A stretch of DNA of 64,000 nucleotides from Asanoa ishikariensis (GCF_900107455.1 NZ_FNQB01000006.1:186001-250000); one strand, 5' to 3'. Counted from the first letter of the stretch, positions 8,995 to 17,823 are shown. A program made the numbers and translations. The notes: generated by a model not told the origin, from the sequence alone.

Positions 8995-9146
8995 GCCTTC
9001 GGCCGCTTCAGATAGGCGACCAACTGCTCCGGGTTGGGGCCCGGGATCACGGAGACCAGCTCCCAGCCGTCGTCACCCCAGTTGTCCAGAATCTGCTTGG
9101 TCGCGTGGACCAACAGCGGCACGGTCGCGTACTCCCATTTCTGCAT
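8991..9146 (-). CDS. DUF4177 small protein
   Basis: A 51-residue protein (MQKWEYATVPLLVHATKQIL...) with the DUF4177 pattern: KWEY near the N terminus and GDDGWELVSV in the middle, then a short basic tail. Function is unknown. It heads the minus-strand group DUF4177-RidA-MBL-cyclase and overlaps RidA by ATGA. A gene of this size and position also precedes RidA in mycobacteria. The ATG is supported by a -10 element 7 nt upstream. A longer frame exists upstream but lies antisense to the proline-rich protein and has no support. Confidence 0.8.
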   Translation of the reverse strand: MQKWEYATVPLLVHATKQILDNWGDDGWELVSVIPGPNPEQLVAYLKRPKA

Positions 9147-9153
9147 GCGGCCG

Positions 9154-9159
9154 AGGTTA
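9154..9159 (-). promoter_or_regulatory. -10 element for the DUF4177-RidA operon (leaderless type)
   Basis: On the minus strand TAACCT lies 7 nt before the ATG at 9146, placing transcription start at or next to the start codon. Confidence 0.35.
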
Positions 9160-9244
9160 CCGGTGGCGATCAGAGCGGGCCGAGGTCGGCTACCCTGCTC
9201 GGCGACGGCTCGACCGCAACCGGACGAGAGCTTGTGGGGAGACC

Positions 9245-10210
9245 ATGACCGTGCCGCCCGACGGTGCCGAAAGCCGGCCAGCCGACGCCGCCCCGTCAGG
9301 CGACGAAGGCGACGGACGCCCACCCGTCCCGCCGCCACCGCCGCCGCAGGCGACACCCGCTCCGCCGCCTCCCTCCGGACCGCATTCCGGGCCACCCACA
9401 CCCGTCCCGGCCCCGGCCCCCGCTCCCCCGCCAGCGGCACCCCAGGACCCGCCAACGCCGCCGCCCGGCGAGCCGTCGACGACCGAGCCCGAGCCTGCCC
9501 GGACCCAGGAGCTACCGCCCGGCCCACCAGCCCCGCTTGTCGCACCCCGGCCGATCAGCGCGCCGCCGGCGCCCGAGCCGCCGCAGCCCCCGCTGTGGAC
9601 TCCGCCGCCGTGGATGCCCCCTGCGCCGCCCACCGTGCCGCCCGGCACACAGGAATGGGCGACGCAAGCGCCGCCCTGGGCCACTCCGGTTCCGGCCCCT
9701 GCCCAGGCGGATTCCACCGTGGGTTGGGCCGCCGTACCCCCTCATCCGGCGCCGGCACCCGCCAAGCGCCGGAGCCGCGGACCGCTGGTGGCGGCGATCG
9801 TGCTGGCCGTCGTCCTGCTCTGTGGCGGTGGCGGAGGCCTGGCCGCCTTCCTGCTGCTCCGGGACACGGAGACCGGCGAGGGCGCGGCCGAACCGGTGGC
9901 GGCGGTGGAGGGCTTCCTCGACGCCGTCTACGTCGACCAGAACGCGGCTGCGACCACCGGGCTGCTCTGCGGTGAGGCCCGGAACCAGAGCGCCGTCCAG
10001 GACAAGATCGACGAGGTGCAGCGGTACGCCCGGACGTACCCGAGCCCGCGCTACCGCTGGGACCCGCCGAAGGTGGAACAGCAGGACGCCGACAAGGCGA
10101 TCGTCTCGACCAAGTTGACCGTGTTGACCGCCGACGACCGCAGTGCCGAGCAGCAACTCCGCTTCACGCTGGTCCACAAGACCGGCTGGTGGGTCTGCGA
10201 CGTCGGCTGA
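9245..10210 (+). CDS. Proline-rich single-pass membrane protein
   Basis: A 321-residue protein. Residues 1 to about 175 are very rich in Pro/Ala and presumably disordered and cytoplasmic. A membrane helix follows near 179-205 (VAAIVLAVVLLC... to AAFLLL). The C-terminal part of about 115 residues is exported and looks like the small alpha/beta domain of DUF4878/Rv0361-type proteins (VAAVEGFLDAVYV ... KTGWWVCDVG). The start is the ATG at 9245, preceded by GGGGAGA (9237-9243). A longer in-frame extension to 8957 runs antisense into the RidA operon and is not credible. It lies between the divergent RidA operon and the Get3-like pair; a role in the envelope is only inferred. Confidence 0.8.
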   Translation: MTVPPDGAESRPADAAPSGDEGDGRPPVPPPPPPQATPAPPPPSGPHSGPPTPVPAPAPAPPPAAPQDPPTPPPGEPSTTEPEPARTQELPPGPPAPLVAPRPISAPPAPEPPQPPLWTPPPWMPPAPPTVPPGTQEWATQAPPWATPVPAPAQADSTVGWAAVPPHPAPAPAKRRSRGPLVAAIVLAVVLLCGGGGGLAAFLLLRDTETGEGAAEPVAAVEGFLDAVYVDQNAAATTGLLCGEARNQSAVQDKIDEVQRYARTYPSPRYRWDPPKVEQQDADKAIVSTKLTVLTADDRSAEQQLRFTLVHKTGWWVCDVG

Positions 10211-10214
10211 CATC

Positions 10215-10220
10215 TACCCT
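10215..10220 (+). promoter_or_regulatory. -10 element for the first Get3-like ATPase gene (leaderless type)
   Basis: TACCCT lies 6 nt before the GTG at 10227 and directly after the stop codon of the preceding gene. Confidence 0.35.
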
Positions 10221-10226
10221 TGGGTC

Positions 10227-11207
10227 GTGACCAGACCCGCCGCGACCAGCCGACGTGCCGATCTGTGGCCGGCGCGACTGCACGTCGTGACCGGCAAGGG
10301 TGGCACCGGCAAGACCACGGTGGCCGCCGCGCTCGCCCTGGCGCTGGCCGCCGGCGGGCGCCGGACGCTGCTGGTCGAGGTCGAGGGGCGGCAGGGCGTC
10401 GCGCAGCTTTTCGGCACCCCGCCGCTGCCCTACGAGGAGCGCCGGATCACCGCCGCGGCCGGCGGGGGCGAGGTGCGGGTGCTGGCCATCGACGCCGAGG
10501 AAGCCCTGCTCGAATACCTCGAGATGTTCTACCGGCTGGGTGCCGCCGGCCGGGCGCTGCGCCGGCTGGGCGCGATCGACTTCGCCACCACCGTCGCGCC
10601 GGGCGTGCGTGACGTGCTGCTCACCGGCAAGGTCAAGGAGGCCACGACCCGGACCTCGGGCGGGCATCGGGTGTACGACGCGGTCGTGCTCGACGCCCCG
10701 CCGACCGGGCGGATCGGCCGGTTCCTCAACGTCACGGCGGAGACGGCCAAGCTGGCCAAGGTCGGGCCGATCAAGACGCAGAGCGACGGCGTCCAGGCAC
10801 TGCTCCGCTCGCCGATGACCGCTGTGCATGTGGTCACACTCCTGGAAGAGATGCCGGTGCAGGAGACGGTCGATGCGATCGAGGAGCTGACCCGGCTGCG
10901 CATCCCGGTCGGGCACGTGATCGTCAACGAGGCGCAGGTCCCGCTGGCCTCCGTCGGCAAGGTCACTCAGGCCGAGCTCAAGCGCGGTTTGAGCGCTGCC
11001 GGGCTGCCGACCGACCGGGCCACGGTCACCGGCCTGTACACCGAGGTGAAGAATTACCTGACCCGCCAGGAGCTGGAAGACTCGCTCCGCACCGACCTCG
11101 CCGAGCTCGGTCGGCCGGTGCTGGAGCTGCCTTTGTTGAGCGGCGGAGTCGACCGGGAGGGGCTCGACCTTCTCGCCGCCGCTCTGCTTGCTGGTCCGAC
11201 CCCATAA
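10227..11207 (+). CDS. Get3/ArsA-like ATPase, first subunit (BagA/Rv3679-like)
   Basis: A 326-residue P-loop ATPase of the ArsA/Get3 group. The deviant Walker A KGGTGKTT is at residues 24-31, including the signature lysine (Lys24) that reaches across the dimer. The switch II-like motif is VVLDAPPTGRIGRFL. The next gene is a second ArsA-like ATPase, and the pair sits beside RidA/MBL on one side and whiB/PBP on the other, the same order as mycobacterial Rv3679-Rv3680, which form a complex. There is no arsenic gene nearby, so arsenite export is unlikely. The GTG start is chosen because the P-loop begins 23 residues later and a -10 lies 6 nt upstream. Confidence 0.85.
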   Translation: MTRPAATSRRADLWPARLHVVTGKGGTGKTTVAAALALALAAGGRRTLLVEVEGRQGVAQLFGTPPLPYEERRITAAAGGGEVRVLAIDAEEALLEYLEMFYRLGAAGRALRRLGAIDFATTVAPGVRDVLLTGKVKEATTRTSGGHRVYDAVVLDAPPTGRIGRFLNVTAETAKLAKVGPIKTQSDGVQALLRSPMTAVHVVTLLEEMPVQETVDAIEELTRLRIPVGHVIVNEAQVPLASVGKVTQAELKRGLSAAGLPTDRATVTGLYTEVKNYLTRQELEDSLRTDLAELGRPVLELPLLSGGVDREGLDLLAAALLAGPTP

Positions 11208-11210
11208 ACT
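11205..11210 (+). promoter_or_regulatory. -10 element for the second Get3-like ATPase gene (leaderless type)
   Basis: TAAACT lies 7 nt before the GTG at 11218 and overlaps the stop codon of the first ATPase gene. The second subunit may therefore have its own promoter as well as read-through. Confidence 0.35.
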
Positions 11211-11217
11211 CGGTCAT

Positions 11218-12363
11218 GTGTCTTCGGATCTACACCCGCCACGGCTGGACGTCGACCGGATCCTGAGTGATCCGGGCGTCCGCATCGTGGTCTGCTGCGG
11301 TTCGGGTGGGGTCGGCAAGACCACGACGGCCGCGGCGCTCGCTCTGCGGGCCGCCGAGGAGCACGGCCGGCGCACCGTGGTGTTGACCATCGACCCCGCC
11401 CGCCGCCTGGCCCAGTCGCTCGGCCTCACCGAGCTCGACAACACCCCTCGGCCCGTCAAGGACGTCGGCGAGGGCAGCGCGGGCTCGCTGCACGCGATGA
11501 TGCTCGACATGAAGCGCACCTTCGACGAGGTGGTGCTCACGCACACCGACCCGGCGAAGGCGGCGGAGATCTTCGCCAACCCCTTCTACCAGGCGATGAG
11601 CTCGACCTTCTCCGGCACGCAGGAATACATGGCGATGGAGAAGCTGGCCCATCTGCACGCGCAGGGTGAGTGGGACCTGATCGTGGTCGACACCCCGCCG
11701 TCGCGCTCCGCGCTGGACTTCCTCGACGCGCCGGCCCGGCTGGGCCGGTTTCTCGACGGCAAGATGCTGCGGCTGCTGCTGGCACCGGCCCGCGCCGGCG
11801 GACGCAGCGTGTTCGGCCTGGTGACGGCGTCGTTCGGGGTGTTCTCCCGAGTCGTACAGAAGGTGCTCGGGGCGCAGCTTTTGACTGATTTGTCAGGCTT
11901 TGTCGCCGCACTCGACTCGATGTTCGGCGGCTTCCGGCAGCGCGCCGAGCAGACCTTCCAGATCCTTCAGGCTCCCGAGACCGCGTTCCTCGTGGTCGCG
12001 ACGCCCGAGCCGGACGCGATCCGCGAGGCGTCCTACTTCGCCCGCCGGCTCGGCGAGGAGCGGATGCCGCTGGCCGGCCTGGTGGTCAACCGCGTGCACC
12101 GGACCCAGGTGCCGCAACTGGGCGCCGAGACGAGCCTGGCCGCCGCGGCGGGGCTGACCGAGGCGGGCGAGCAGGCGCCCACGGCCGACGCGTTGCGGAT
12201 CCACGCCGCGCTGGCCGCGCTGGCCGACCGCGAACGGACCGTGACCGCCGGTTTCGCACAGGAGTTTCCGCACGTGCCCACGGTCGCCGTGACGGCACAG
12301 CCCGCCGATGTGCACGACATCGACGGGCTGCGGACGATCGGCTCGGCTATCAGCCAGCCGTGA
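11218..12363 (+). CDS. Get3/ArsA-like ATPase, second subunit (BagB/Rv3680-like)
   Basis: A 381-residue partner of the preceding ATPase. The P-loop reads CGSGGVGKTTTA (27-38): the catalytic lysine is present but the signature lysine of the deviant Walker A is replaced by Ser29, unlike the first subunit. Switch II is VVDTPPSRSALDFLDAP. A hydrophobic/methionine-containing middle section (LLAPARAGGRSVFGLV, FGVFSRVVQKVLGAQL) could form the client groove seen in Get3 proteins; this is inferred. It begins 10 nt after the first subunit and its 3' end overlaps the convergent whiB gene by 14 nt. By analogy with mycobacteria the two would form a heteromer tied to stress and lipid/glycerol tolerance. Confidence 0.85.
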   Translation: MSSDLHPPRLDVDRILSDPGVRIVVCCGSGGVGKTTTAAALALRAAEEHGRRTVVLTIDPARRLAQSLGLTELDNTPRPVKDVGEGSAGSLHAMMLDMKRTFDEVVLTHTDPAKAAEIFANPFYQAMSSTFSGTQEYMAMEKLAHLHAQGEWDLIVVDTPPSRSALDFLDAPARLGRFLDGKMLRLLLAPARAGGRSVFGLVTASFGVFSRVVQKVLGAQLLTDLSGFVAALDSMFGGFRQRAEQTFQILQAPETAFLVVATPEPDAIREASYFARRLGEERMPLAGLVVNRVHRTQVPQLGAETSLAAAAGLTEAGEQAPTADALRIHAALAALADRERTVTAGFAQEFPHVPTVAVTAQPADVHDIDGLRTIGSAISQP

Positions 12364-12646
12364 CCAGAGACTTGTCCTTGTTGCGCAACGCGGCCTCGAA
12401 CATCTTGCGCCAGCTCGCCACCTGCGGATGACGCCGCAGGAGCGCCCGGCGCTCGCGCTCGGTCATGCCGCCCCAGACACCGAACTCGATGCGGTTGTCC
12501 AGCGCGTCGGCCAGGCACTCATATCGCACCGGGCAGCTTCGGCAGATCCGCTTCGCGACGTTCTGCTCGGCGCCCTGTACGAAAAGCGCGTCCGGGTCCC
12601 CGTTCTGGCATGCCGCCAAAGTCGGCCAGTCTGTAATCATGCCCAT
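12350..12646 (-). CDS. WhiB-family iron-sulfur transcription factor (WhiB4-like)
   Basis: A 98-residue WhiB-like protein. The four cluster ligands are Cys14, Cys35, Cys38 and Cys44 (C...CxxCxxxxxC), followed by the GVWGG turn (56-60) and a basic C-terminal segment (ERERRALLRRHP) for DNA contact. The position between the Get3-like pair and a ponA2-like PBP matches mycobacterial whiB4, a redox-responsive regulator; the orthology is inferred from context. The start at 12646 has GGGGGA about 10 nt upstream; a second ATG two codons in is possible. Longer in-frame extensions lack WhiB similarity. Confidence 0.9.
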   Translation of the reverse strand: MGMITDWPTLAACQNGDPDALFVQGAEQNVAKRICRSCPVRYECLADALDNRIEFGVWGGMTERERRALLRRHPQVASWRKMFEAALRNKDKSLVTAG

Positions 12647-12855
12647 CAGTCCACGTCCCCCCTTGCAGTCCGCTGCCGAACTCTCCACACCGGTCGGACG
12701 TCCGACCTCGAGTCGGCAGGTGTTGCCCCCGGTCACCCACCGTTCCGTTCCCCCCGGGAGACGGCGGATGGTGCGCGATCCTCGCCGAACCATCATGCTC
12801 CGTAGTCGTCTGATTACGCAACGTTGTCAGATAAATACATCACAACCGGGACACT

Positions 12856-12885
12856 CTTCGCCTACCCCATATGGAGTGGGTGAAG
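12856..12885 (+). promoter_or_regulatory. 30-base near-palindrome with CCATATGG core
   Basis: The left arm CTTCGCCTACCCCAT pairs with the right arm ATGGAGTGGGTGAAG. Of 15 pairs, 12 are Watson-Crick, two would be G-U if transcribed rightward, and one is a C-A mismatch. It could be a regulator operator in the whiB/PBP gap or a hairpin in a rightward transcript. No T-run follows, so it is not a standard terminator. Confidence 0.4.
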
Positions 12886-13117
12886 ATGCCCCGTACGCGG
12901 AAAATCTTGGTTGGATTCGGTCAAATGCCAACACGAACCACAGCAGTCCGGCAGAATCCTCGATGCCGGAGCGCACCGGCTGCCGGAGCGTGCGCATAAC
13001 ACAACAACGACACCGGCTTCCGAAGGACGTGCTCATTGGCGCGTCGGATTTCACCTTGTCGACGGTCTGCGCCGTTGAGGCCCCATACGCGGGACGCGAG
13101 ATTGTTGTGCGTTCCCG

Positions 13118-13123
13118 TACCCT
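13118..13123 (+). promoter_or_regulatory. -10 element for the PBP gene (leaderless type)
   Basis: TACCCT lies 6 nt before the GTG at 13130. Confidence 0.35.
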
Positions 13124-13129
13124 GGCGGC

Positions 13130-15616
13130 GTGAGTGAGCCGAGTGCGCAGGCTGGGAAGCCCCGTAAAAAAAGCTGGATGCGGCGACGTGATCACAACAT
13201 CTTCGCCAACGCCGCATCGCTGATCATCTGTGGCGTGCTCGCAGGCGTGGTGGTCGCCGCTGCCGCGTTCCCCGCGGTCGCCATGTCGGGCCTGGCCGCC
13301 AAGGCGGGTGTCGAGACCTTCGACAAGCTGCCCACCGAGCTGACGCTCAAGCGCCCACCGCAGATCAGTTACATCTATGCCAGCAACGGCAAGACGCCGC
13401 TGGCCACGATGTACGACGAGAACCGGCGCGACGTCGACCTCAAAGACATCGCCAAGGTGATGCAGCAGGCCATGATCGCCGCCGAGGACCACGACTTCTA
13501 CAAGCACAACGGCGTCGACATCAAGGGCATCGGCCGCGCGTTCGTCGCCAACAACCAGGCGGGCGAGACCCAGCAGGGTGCTTCGACGCTCACCATGCAG
13601 TACGTCCGGCTCGCCATCGCGTACTCCGCGACCGACCCGCAGGACGTGGTCGCCGCGACCGAGGACACGCCGCAGCGCAAGATCCGCGAGATGCGCTACG
13701 CCATCCAGATCGACAAGGAACTGGGCAAGGACGAGATCCTCGAGCGTTACCTCAACACCGCGCCGTTCGGCAACGGCGCCTACGGGGTCTACGCCGCGAG
13801 CCAGGTCTACTTCGCCAAGCTGCCCAAGGACCTCACGGTCGACGAGGCCGCCATGCTCGCCGGCATGGTCAAGGCGCCGTCGGACTACGACCCGACGACC
13901 TCCGACGGCTACGGCCAGGCGGTGGCCCGCCGCAACTACGTCATCGACAACATGCTCGAGATCGGCGCGATCAACGCCGACCAGCGCGATAAGGCCAAGG
14001 CGGTCAAGCTGACCGTCAAGGGCAAGCGCGCGCCGAACGGTTGCGTGGCCACCACCAAGAACAGCTGGGGCTTCTTCTGCGACTTCTTCTACCGCTGGTG
14101 GATGGACCAGGAGGCGTTCGGCGCGACGACGTACGACCGTGAGCGGCGGCTGAAGAGCGGCGGCTACAAGATCGTCACGTCGCTCGACGCGGGCGTGCAG
14201 GACGCCGCCAAGAAAAACGTCGAGCAGTACTACAAGACCGCCAAGAACCACCCCAACGCGCTGATGGTCGCGGCGATCGAGCCGGGCACCGGCTACGTGC
14301 GGGCGCTGGCGGTCAACCGCAACTACAAGCTGGACCCGACGGACAAGCCGCAGAACGGCATGTCCACGAACCCGGCCAAGAAGAAGCGCAAGATCCGGGG
14401 CACCTATCCCAACACCACCAACCCGCTGGTCAGCGGCGGCGGTGACATCACGGGTTACCAGGCAGGCTCGACGTTCAAGATCTTCACGTTGGTCGCGGCG
14501 CTCGAAAAGGGCTTTCCGCTGAGCTACACGATCAACGCAAAAGAGAAGTACACGTCGAAATACATCGTGGAATACAACGGCCCGAGCGCCTGCCCCGGCA
14601 CCAACAAATACTGTCCGGAGAACGCCAACAAGAGCATGGCCGGCGTGCAGAACATGTGGACCGGTTTCGGCAGGTCGGTCAACACCTTCTTCGTCCCGCT
14701 GGAGGAGCAGGCCGGCGCGGCCAATGTGGTCGACGCCGCCAAGCGGATGGGCATCAAGTTCCGCTCCAAGAGCGACGCGGTGATCGCCAACAACAAGGAG
14801 GGCGCCGACCAGTGGGGCGCCTTCACCCTCGGCGTCTCCTCCACCACGCCGCTCGACCTCGCCAACTCGTACGCGACGCTGGCCGCCGACGGGAAATACT
14901 GCGAGCCCAACCCGGTGCAGGAGATCATCGCCCCGGACGGCGCCAAGCTCGATGTCGCCGCCTCGCGCTGCAAGAAGGTGATCGACACGCAGGTCGCCCG
15001 CGCGGCCGTCGATGCCGCGCGTTGCCCGGTCGGCGACCACTCGAACACGTCCAAGTGCACGAGCGGCACCGCGACCAACGTGCGCGGCGACGTGGGCTTC
15101 CCGGTGGCCGGCAAGTCCGGCACGACCGACAGCGAGAAGACGGCCTCCCTGGTCACGATGACCAAGCAGCTCTCCGTGGCGGGCATCCTGGCCGATCCCG
15201 ACTGGGCCGAGACCAACCACGACATGGAGCACGGCATCGTCAACCCGGCGGTCTACGAGACGCTGCGTGACGGCATGAAGGCGATGAAGGCGACCCGCAA
15301 GGACTTCACCGCGCCGAACAACAGCAAGATGATCTTTGGTGATCAGCGCAGCATCCCCAACGTCGAGTGCACCTCGGTCGAGTCCGCCCGGGCGAAGATT
15401 CGTGGGGCCGGCTTCATCGTCGATGTCAACGACACCCCGATCGACTCCCGCTGCGCCGCCGGCCAGGCGGCCGGCACGTCGCCGGACGGCAAGACGATCA
15501 AGGGCGGCGTCGTGATCATCCAGATCAGCAACGGCAAGGGCGCCGGTGGCCCCGGCGGCGGCGGTCCGGGCGGCGGCGGTCCTGGCCGACCACCCGGCCG
15601 CGGCCCAGGAGGCTGA
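13130..15616 (+). CDS. Class A penicillin-binding protein with PASTA domain (PonA2-like)
   Basis: An 828-residue bifunctional peptidoglycan synthase. A short basic cytoplasmic tail and one membrane helix (about 28-52) precede a GT51 glycosyltransferase domain with EDHDFYKHNG (119-128) and QGASTLTMQ (149-157). The transpeptidase domain has the SxxK nucleophile Ser447-Lys450 (STFK), an SVN motif soon after, and KSGTT from Lys662 in place of the usual KTG. A single PASTA-like domain (about 740-805) comes before a Gly/Pro-rich tail. It polymerises and crosslinks cell-wall glycan outside the membrane. The whiB neighbour and PASTA domain match mycobacterial ponA2. A strong terminator follows at 15653. 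Confidence 0.93.
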   Translation: MSEPSAQAGKPRKKSWMRRRDHNIFANAASLIICGVLAGVVVAAAAFPAVAMSGLAAKAGVETFDKLPTELTLKRPPQISYIYASNGKTPLATMYDENRRDVDLKDIAKVMQQAMIAAEDHDFYKHNGVDIKGIGRAFVANNQAGETQQGASTLTMQYVRLAIAYSATDPQDVVAATEDTPQRKIREMRYAIQIDKELGKDEILERYLNTAPFGNGAYGVYAASQVYFAKLPKDLTVDEAAMLAGMVKAPSDYDPTTSDGYGQAVARRNYVIDNMLEIGAINADQRDKAKAVKLTVKGKRAPNGCVATTKNSWGFFCDFFYRWWMDQEAFGATTYDRERRLKSGGYKIVTSLDAGVQDAAKKNVEQYYKTAKNHPNALMVAAIEPGTGYVRALAVNRNYKLDPTDKPQNGMSTNPAKKKRKIRGTYPNTTNPLVSGGGDITGYQAGSTFKIFTLVAALEKGFPLSYTINAKEKYTSKYIVEYNGPSACPGTNKYCPENANKSMAGVQNMWTGFGRSVNTFFVPLEEQAGAANVVDAAKRMGIKFRSKSDAVIANNKEGADQWGAFTLGVSSTTPLDLANSYATLAADGKYCEPNPVQEIIAPDGAKLDVAASRCKKVIDTQVARAAVDAARCPVGDHSNTSKCTSGTATNVRGDVGFPVAGKSGTTDSEKTASLVTMTKQLSVAGILADPDWAETNHDMEHGIVNPAVYETLRDGMKAMKATRKDFTAPNNSKMIFGDQRSIPNVECTSVESARAKIRGAGFIVDVNDTPIDSRCAAGQAAGTSPDGKTIKGGVVIIQISNGKGAGGPGGGGPGGGGPGRPPGRGPGG

Positions 15617-15652
15617 CACCACGCGGCCCAAGAGGCCGCACCGCAAACTCAA

Positions 15653-15683
15653 GGGCCCGCCGGCATTGTCCGGCGGGCCCTTT
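15653..15683 (+). terminator. Rho-independent terminator of the PBP gene
   Basis: A perfect 11-bp stem, GGGCCCGCCGG (15653-15663) with CCGGCGGGCCC (15670-15680), has a 6-nt loop and is followed by TTT. A smaller hairpin (GCGGCC/GGCCGC, 15623-15639) lies just before it. Confidence 0.8.
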
Positions 15684-15741
15684 GCCGTGGCCCTGTCCCG
15701 TGGCTCAGCGTGGCGCGCCGGCCAGGCCCGGGTGCGCGCGG

Positions 15742-15998
15742 AGAGTGCCCAGGTACCGGCGCCGTGGCCGCTCTTGGCGTGCGGAAAGCGGCCGGGTACC
15801 GGAGTCGTGGCTGCTCATCGCATGAGAAAGCGGCCGAGCACCCGCGCCGGGGCCGCTCATCGCGTGCAGAAAGCGGCCAGGTACCGGCGTCGTGGCCGCC
15901 CGTCGCGTGCAGAAAGCAGCCCAGCATCGGTGTCGTGGCCGGTCTTCGGACGCGGAAAGCGGCCGGGAACCGGAGTCGTGGCTGCTCATCGCGTGCGG
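15742..15998. repeat. 43-bp imperfect tandem repeat, six copies
   Basis: Six contiguous units start at 15742, 15785, 15827, 15870, 15913 and 15956, each 43 bp (the second is 42). Most begin AAAGCGGCC and share the cores GGTACCGG and GTCGTGGC-GCTCATCGCGTGC with scattered substitutions. The period is not a multiple of three, and frames crossing it do not look coding. The array fills the gap between the PBP terminator and the GGDEF gene. There are no spacers, so it is not a CRISPR array. The rest of 15617-16214 shows no gene. Confidence 0.85.
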
Positions 15999-16214
15999 CC
16001 GGACGCCATGTGACCCGGCGGGTGTGTCGGCATGATCCACGAGATGGGCGCTGGGCGCCCACGTGGTGAGAACGCTCACCGGCCATCCGGGATCGACCGG
16101 TTTGTCCTGGAGCCGCTGCGGGCAGGCAGCAATGATCCAGCTACAGTCGGTAGGCTGCCGAAGATTCTTCTTCTTCGCCGCAGCGCCGAGAACAGCACTC
16201 ACCGGAAAGTTGCC

Positions 16215-17645
16215 GTGCGACTGGATCACGAACGCATCGTCAGCGACGTGACGGCGCGCCTGACCCGGGCCTCGTCCGCCGAAGAAGCTTGCCGGGTGTC
16301 AGTCAACGCCCTGCACGCCCACACGGGGGCGATGGCGGCTGCCCTGCTACCCGTACGCCGTCATCTGCGGTGTGTCGCCGCTGCCGGCGCCTGGCAGGTT
16401 TTCACCGCTGTGCAACCGGGGCGCGGTGTGTCCGGCCGCGCCTTCCGCACCGGCCAGACGCAGACCGTCGTCGCGGTGCAGGACGACCCCGACTACATCC
16501 CGGTCGGCGCGCCCGGCACTGCGCTGGAAGTCTGCGCGCCGCTGCTGGACACCGACGGCGCCCCGATCGGCGTGCTCAACGTCGAATGGCAGGACCCCAC
16601 CGACGTCGAGGTCGCCCGCAAGCTGGTCGACGAGGTCGCCGCCTGCCTCGGCGACCGGATCACCCGCCTCGGCGGGCCGCCGCCCGAGAAGCGCACCGAG
16701 AAGCTGCTGCGGCACGCCGGCGCGCTTACCTCCGCGTCCACCGAGTGGGAGCTGATGGCGGCCGCCAACGACGCCGCCCGCGACATGTCGGGCCTGTCCG
16801 CGGCCGTGCTCGTCGTCGACGACGGCCAGCGGATGCGGGTCGGCATGCCCACCGTGCTCCCGGACGAGTTCGAGTCGAAGCTCCGCGACGTGATGACGGC
16901 GCTCCCCGAGTCGGCGCTGCTCGACCTGGTCAACCTCGCGCACAGGCACGGCTCTTCGTACACGCTCGGCGAGGCGGACCACTGCGTACCGCACGCGTAC
17001 CGCCCGCTGGTCGACGCCGGCGTGGCAACCCTGATCATGGTGCCGGTCGGCCCGCCCGACTCTGGCGGCGTCATGCTGATCGCCGACGAGCGCAGCCTCG
17101 AGCCGGACCCGTCGATGGTCAACCTGATGGAGCTGCTGGCCGCGCAGGCCTGGTCCTGCCTCGACCGCTTGCGCACCCTGAGCAAGCTCCGCGAACTGGC
17201 GAGCTCCGACCCGCTGACCGGGTTGCGGCACCAGGGCCCGTTCGGCGAGCGGATCCGCGGTGCCGTGCCGGGCCGCACCGCCCTGCTGGCGATCGACATC
17301 GACCAGTTCAAGGTCATCAACGACACGTACGGCCATCAGGAGGGCGACGCGGTCCTGGTCGCCGTGGCCGGCGCGCTGAAGGACGCCCTGCGCCACGCGG
17401 ACGAGCTCTTCCGCCTCGGCGGCGACGAGTTCGTGGCGGTCCTGGAGGTGCGCCACCCCAACGAGGCGATGATGATCGCCGACCGGCTGACGGCGGCGGC
17501 CCGGGCGATCGGCCGCACGGTGAGCATCGGGGTGGCGTTGGTCGAGGAAGACGAGCCGCCGGAGCGGGCTTTGCGGCGGGCGGACGCGGCGCTGTACGAG
17601 GTCAAGCGCAACGGCCGTGACGGCGCCCGGCTGGCCGGCTCCTGA
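16215..17645 (+). CDS. GAF-domain diguanylate cyclase (GGDEF)
   Basis: A protein of about 476 residues. The N-terminal third looks like a GAF sensor ([18 protein letters not shown] ... [19 protein letters not shown]), followed by a second sensor-like region and a C-terminal GGDEF domain. The GGDEF signature is intact at 402-406. An RHAD motif lies five residues upstream and fits the RxxD product-inhibition site. [19 protein letters not shown] is the usual metal/substrate segment. It should make cyclic di-GMP under feedback control; the signal is unknown. No membrane helix is seen. The start is taken as the GTG after GGAAAG (16204-16209); the frame is open back to 16032, so an earlier start cannot be excluded. 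A strong bidirectional hairpin follows. Confidence 0.85.
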   Translation: MRLDHERIVSDVTARLTRASSAEEACRVSVNALHAHTGAMAAALLPVRRHLRCVAAAGAWQVFTAVQPGRGVSGRAFRTGQTQTVVAVQDDPDYIPVGAPGTALEVCAPLLDTDGAPIGVLNVEWQDPTDVEVARKLVDEVAACLGDRITRLGGPPPEKRTEKLLRHAGALTSASTEWELMAAANDAARDMSGLSAAVLVVDDGQRMRVGMPTVLPDEFESKLRDVMTALPESALLDLVNLAHRHGSSYTLGEADHCVPHAYRPLVDAGVATLIMVPVGPPDSGGVMLIADERSLEPDPSMVNLMELLAAQAWSCLDRLRTLSKLRELASSDPLTGLRHQGPFGERIRGAVPGRTALLAIDIDQFKVINDTYGHQEGDAVLVAVAGALKDALRHADELFRLGGDEFVAVLEVRHPNEAMMIADRLTAAARAIGRTVSIGVALVEEDEPPERALRRADAALYEVKRNGRDGARLAGS

Positions 17646-17653
17646 CAGCAAAG

Positions 17654-17685
17654 AGGGCACATTCGAAAAATCGAATGTGCCCTCA
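17654..17685. terminator. Bidirectional terminator between GGDEF gene and tRNA-Pro
   Basis: A perfect 14-bp stem, GAGGGCACATTCGA (17654-17667) with TCGAATGTGCCCTC (17672-17685), has loop AAAA. On the minus strand it is followed by TTTGC, so it probably ends the tRNA-Pro transcript as well as the GGDEF transcript. Confidence 0.8.
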
Positions 17686-17692
17686 CACCTGG

Positions 17693-17766
<74 letters not shown>

Positions 17767-17823
17767 AGGCGTGCCGGGCAATACTAGCCCACCGCCCACC
17801 CGGGTCAAATTCGGTATGCCGCC

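Larger units (their letters stand above)
12647..13129. other. Divergent whiB / PBP intergenic region
   Basis: A 483-nt gap without a credible gene, visibly more A/T-rich than its surroundings (for example around 12795-12850). It must hold the promoters of the whiB gene (leftward) and the PBP gene (rightward). It contains an 8-bp palindrome CAACGTTG near 12828 and a 30-base near-palindrome at 12856-12885, listed separately. The last 12 bases carry the PBP -10. Confidence 0.6.

Noticed and set aside
12827-15652. A 941-codon open frame on the minus strand
   Set aside because: It is antisense to the PBP gene, whose motifs are all intact; long antisense frames are usual at this G+C content.
15742-15998. 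A CRISPR array
   Set aside because: Units are contiguous and mutually similar over their full length; there are no unique spacers and no cas genes.
16032-16214. An N-terminal extension of the GGDEF protein
   Set aside because: The extra residues are unlike any domain and the frame crosses the edge of the repeat region; a ribosome site supports the GTG at 16215.
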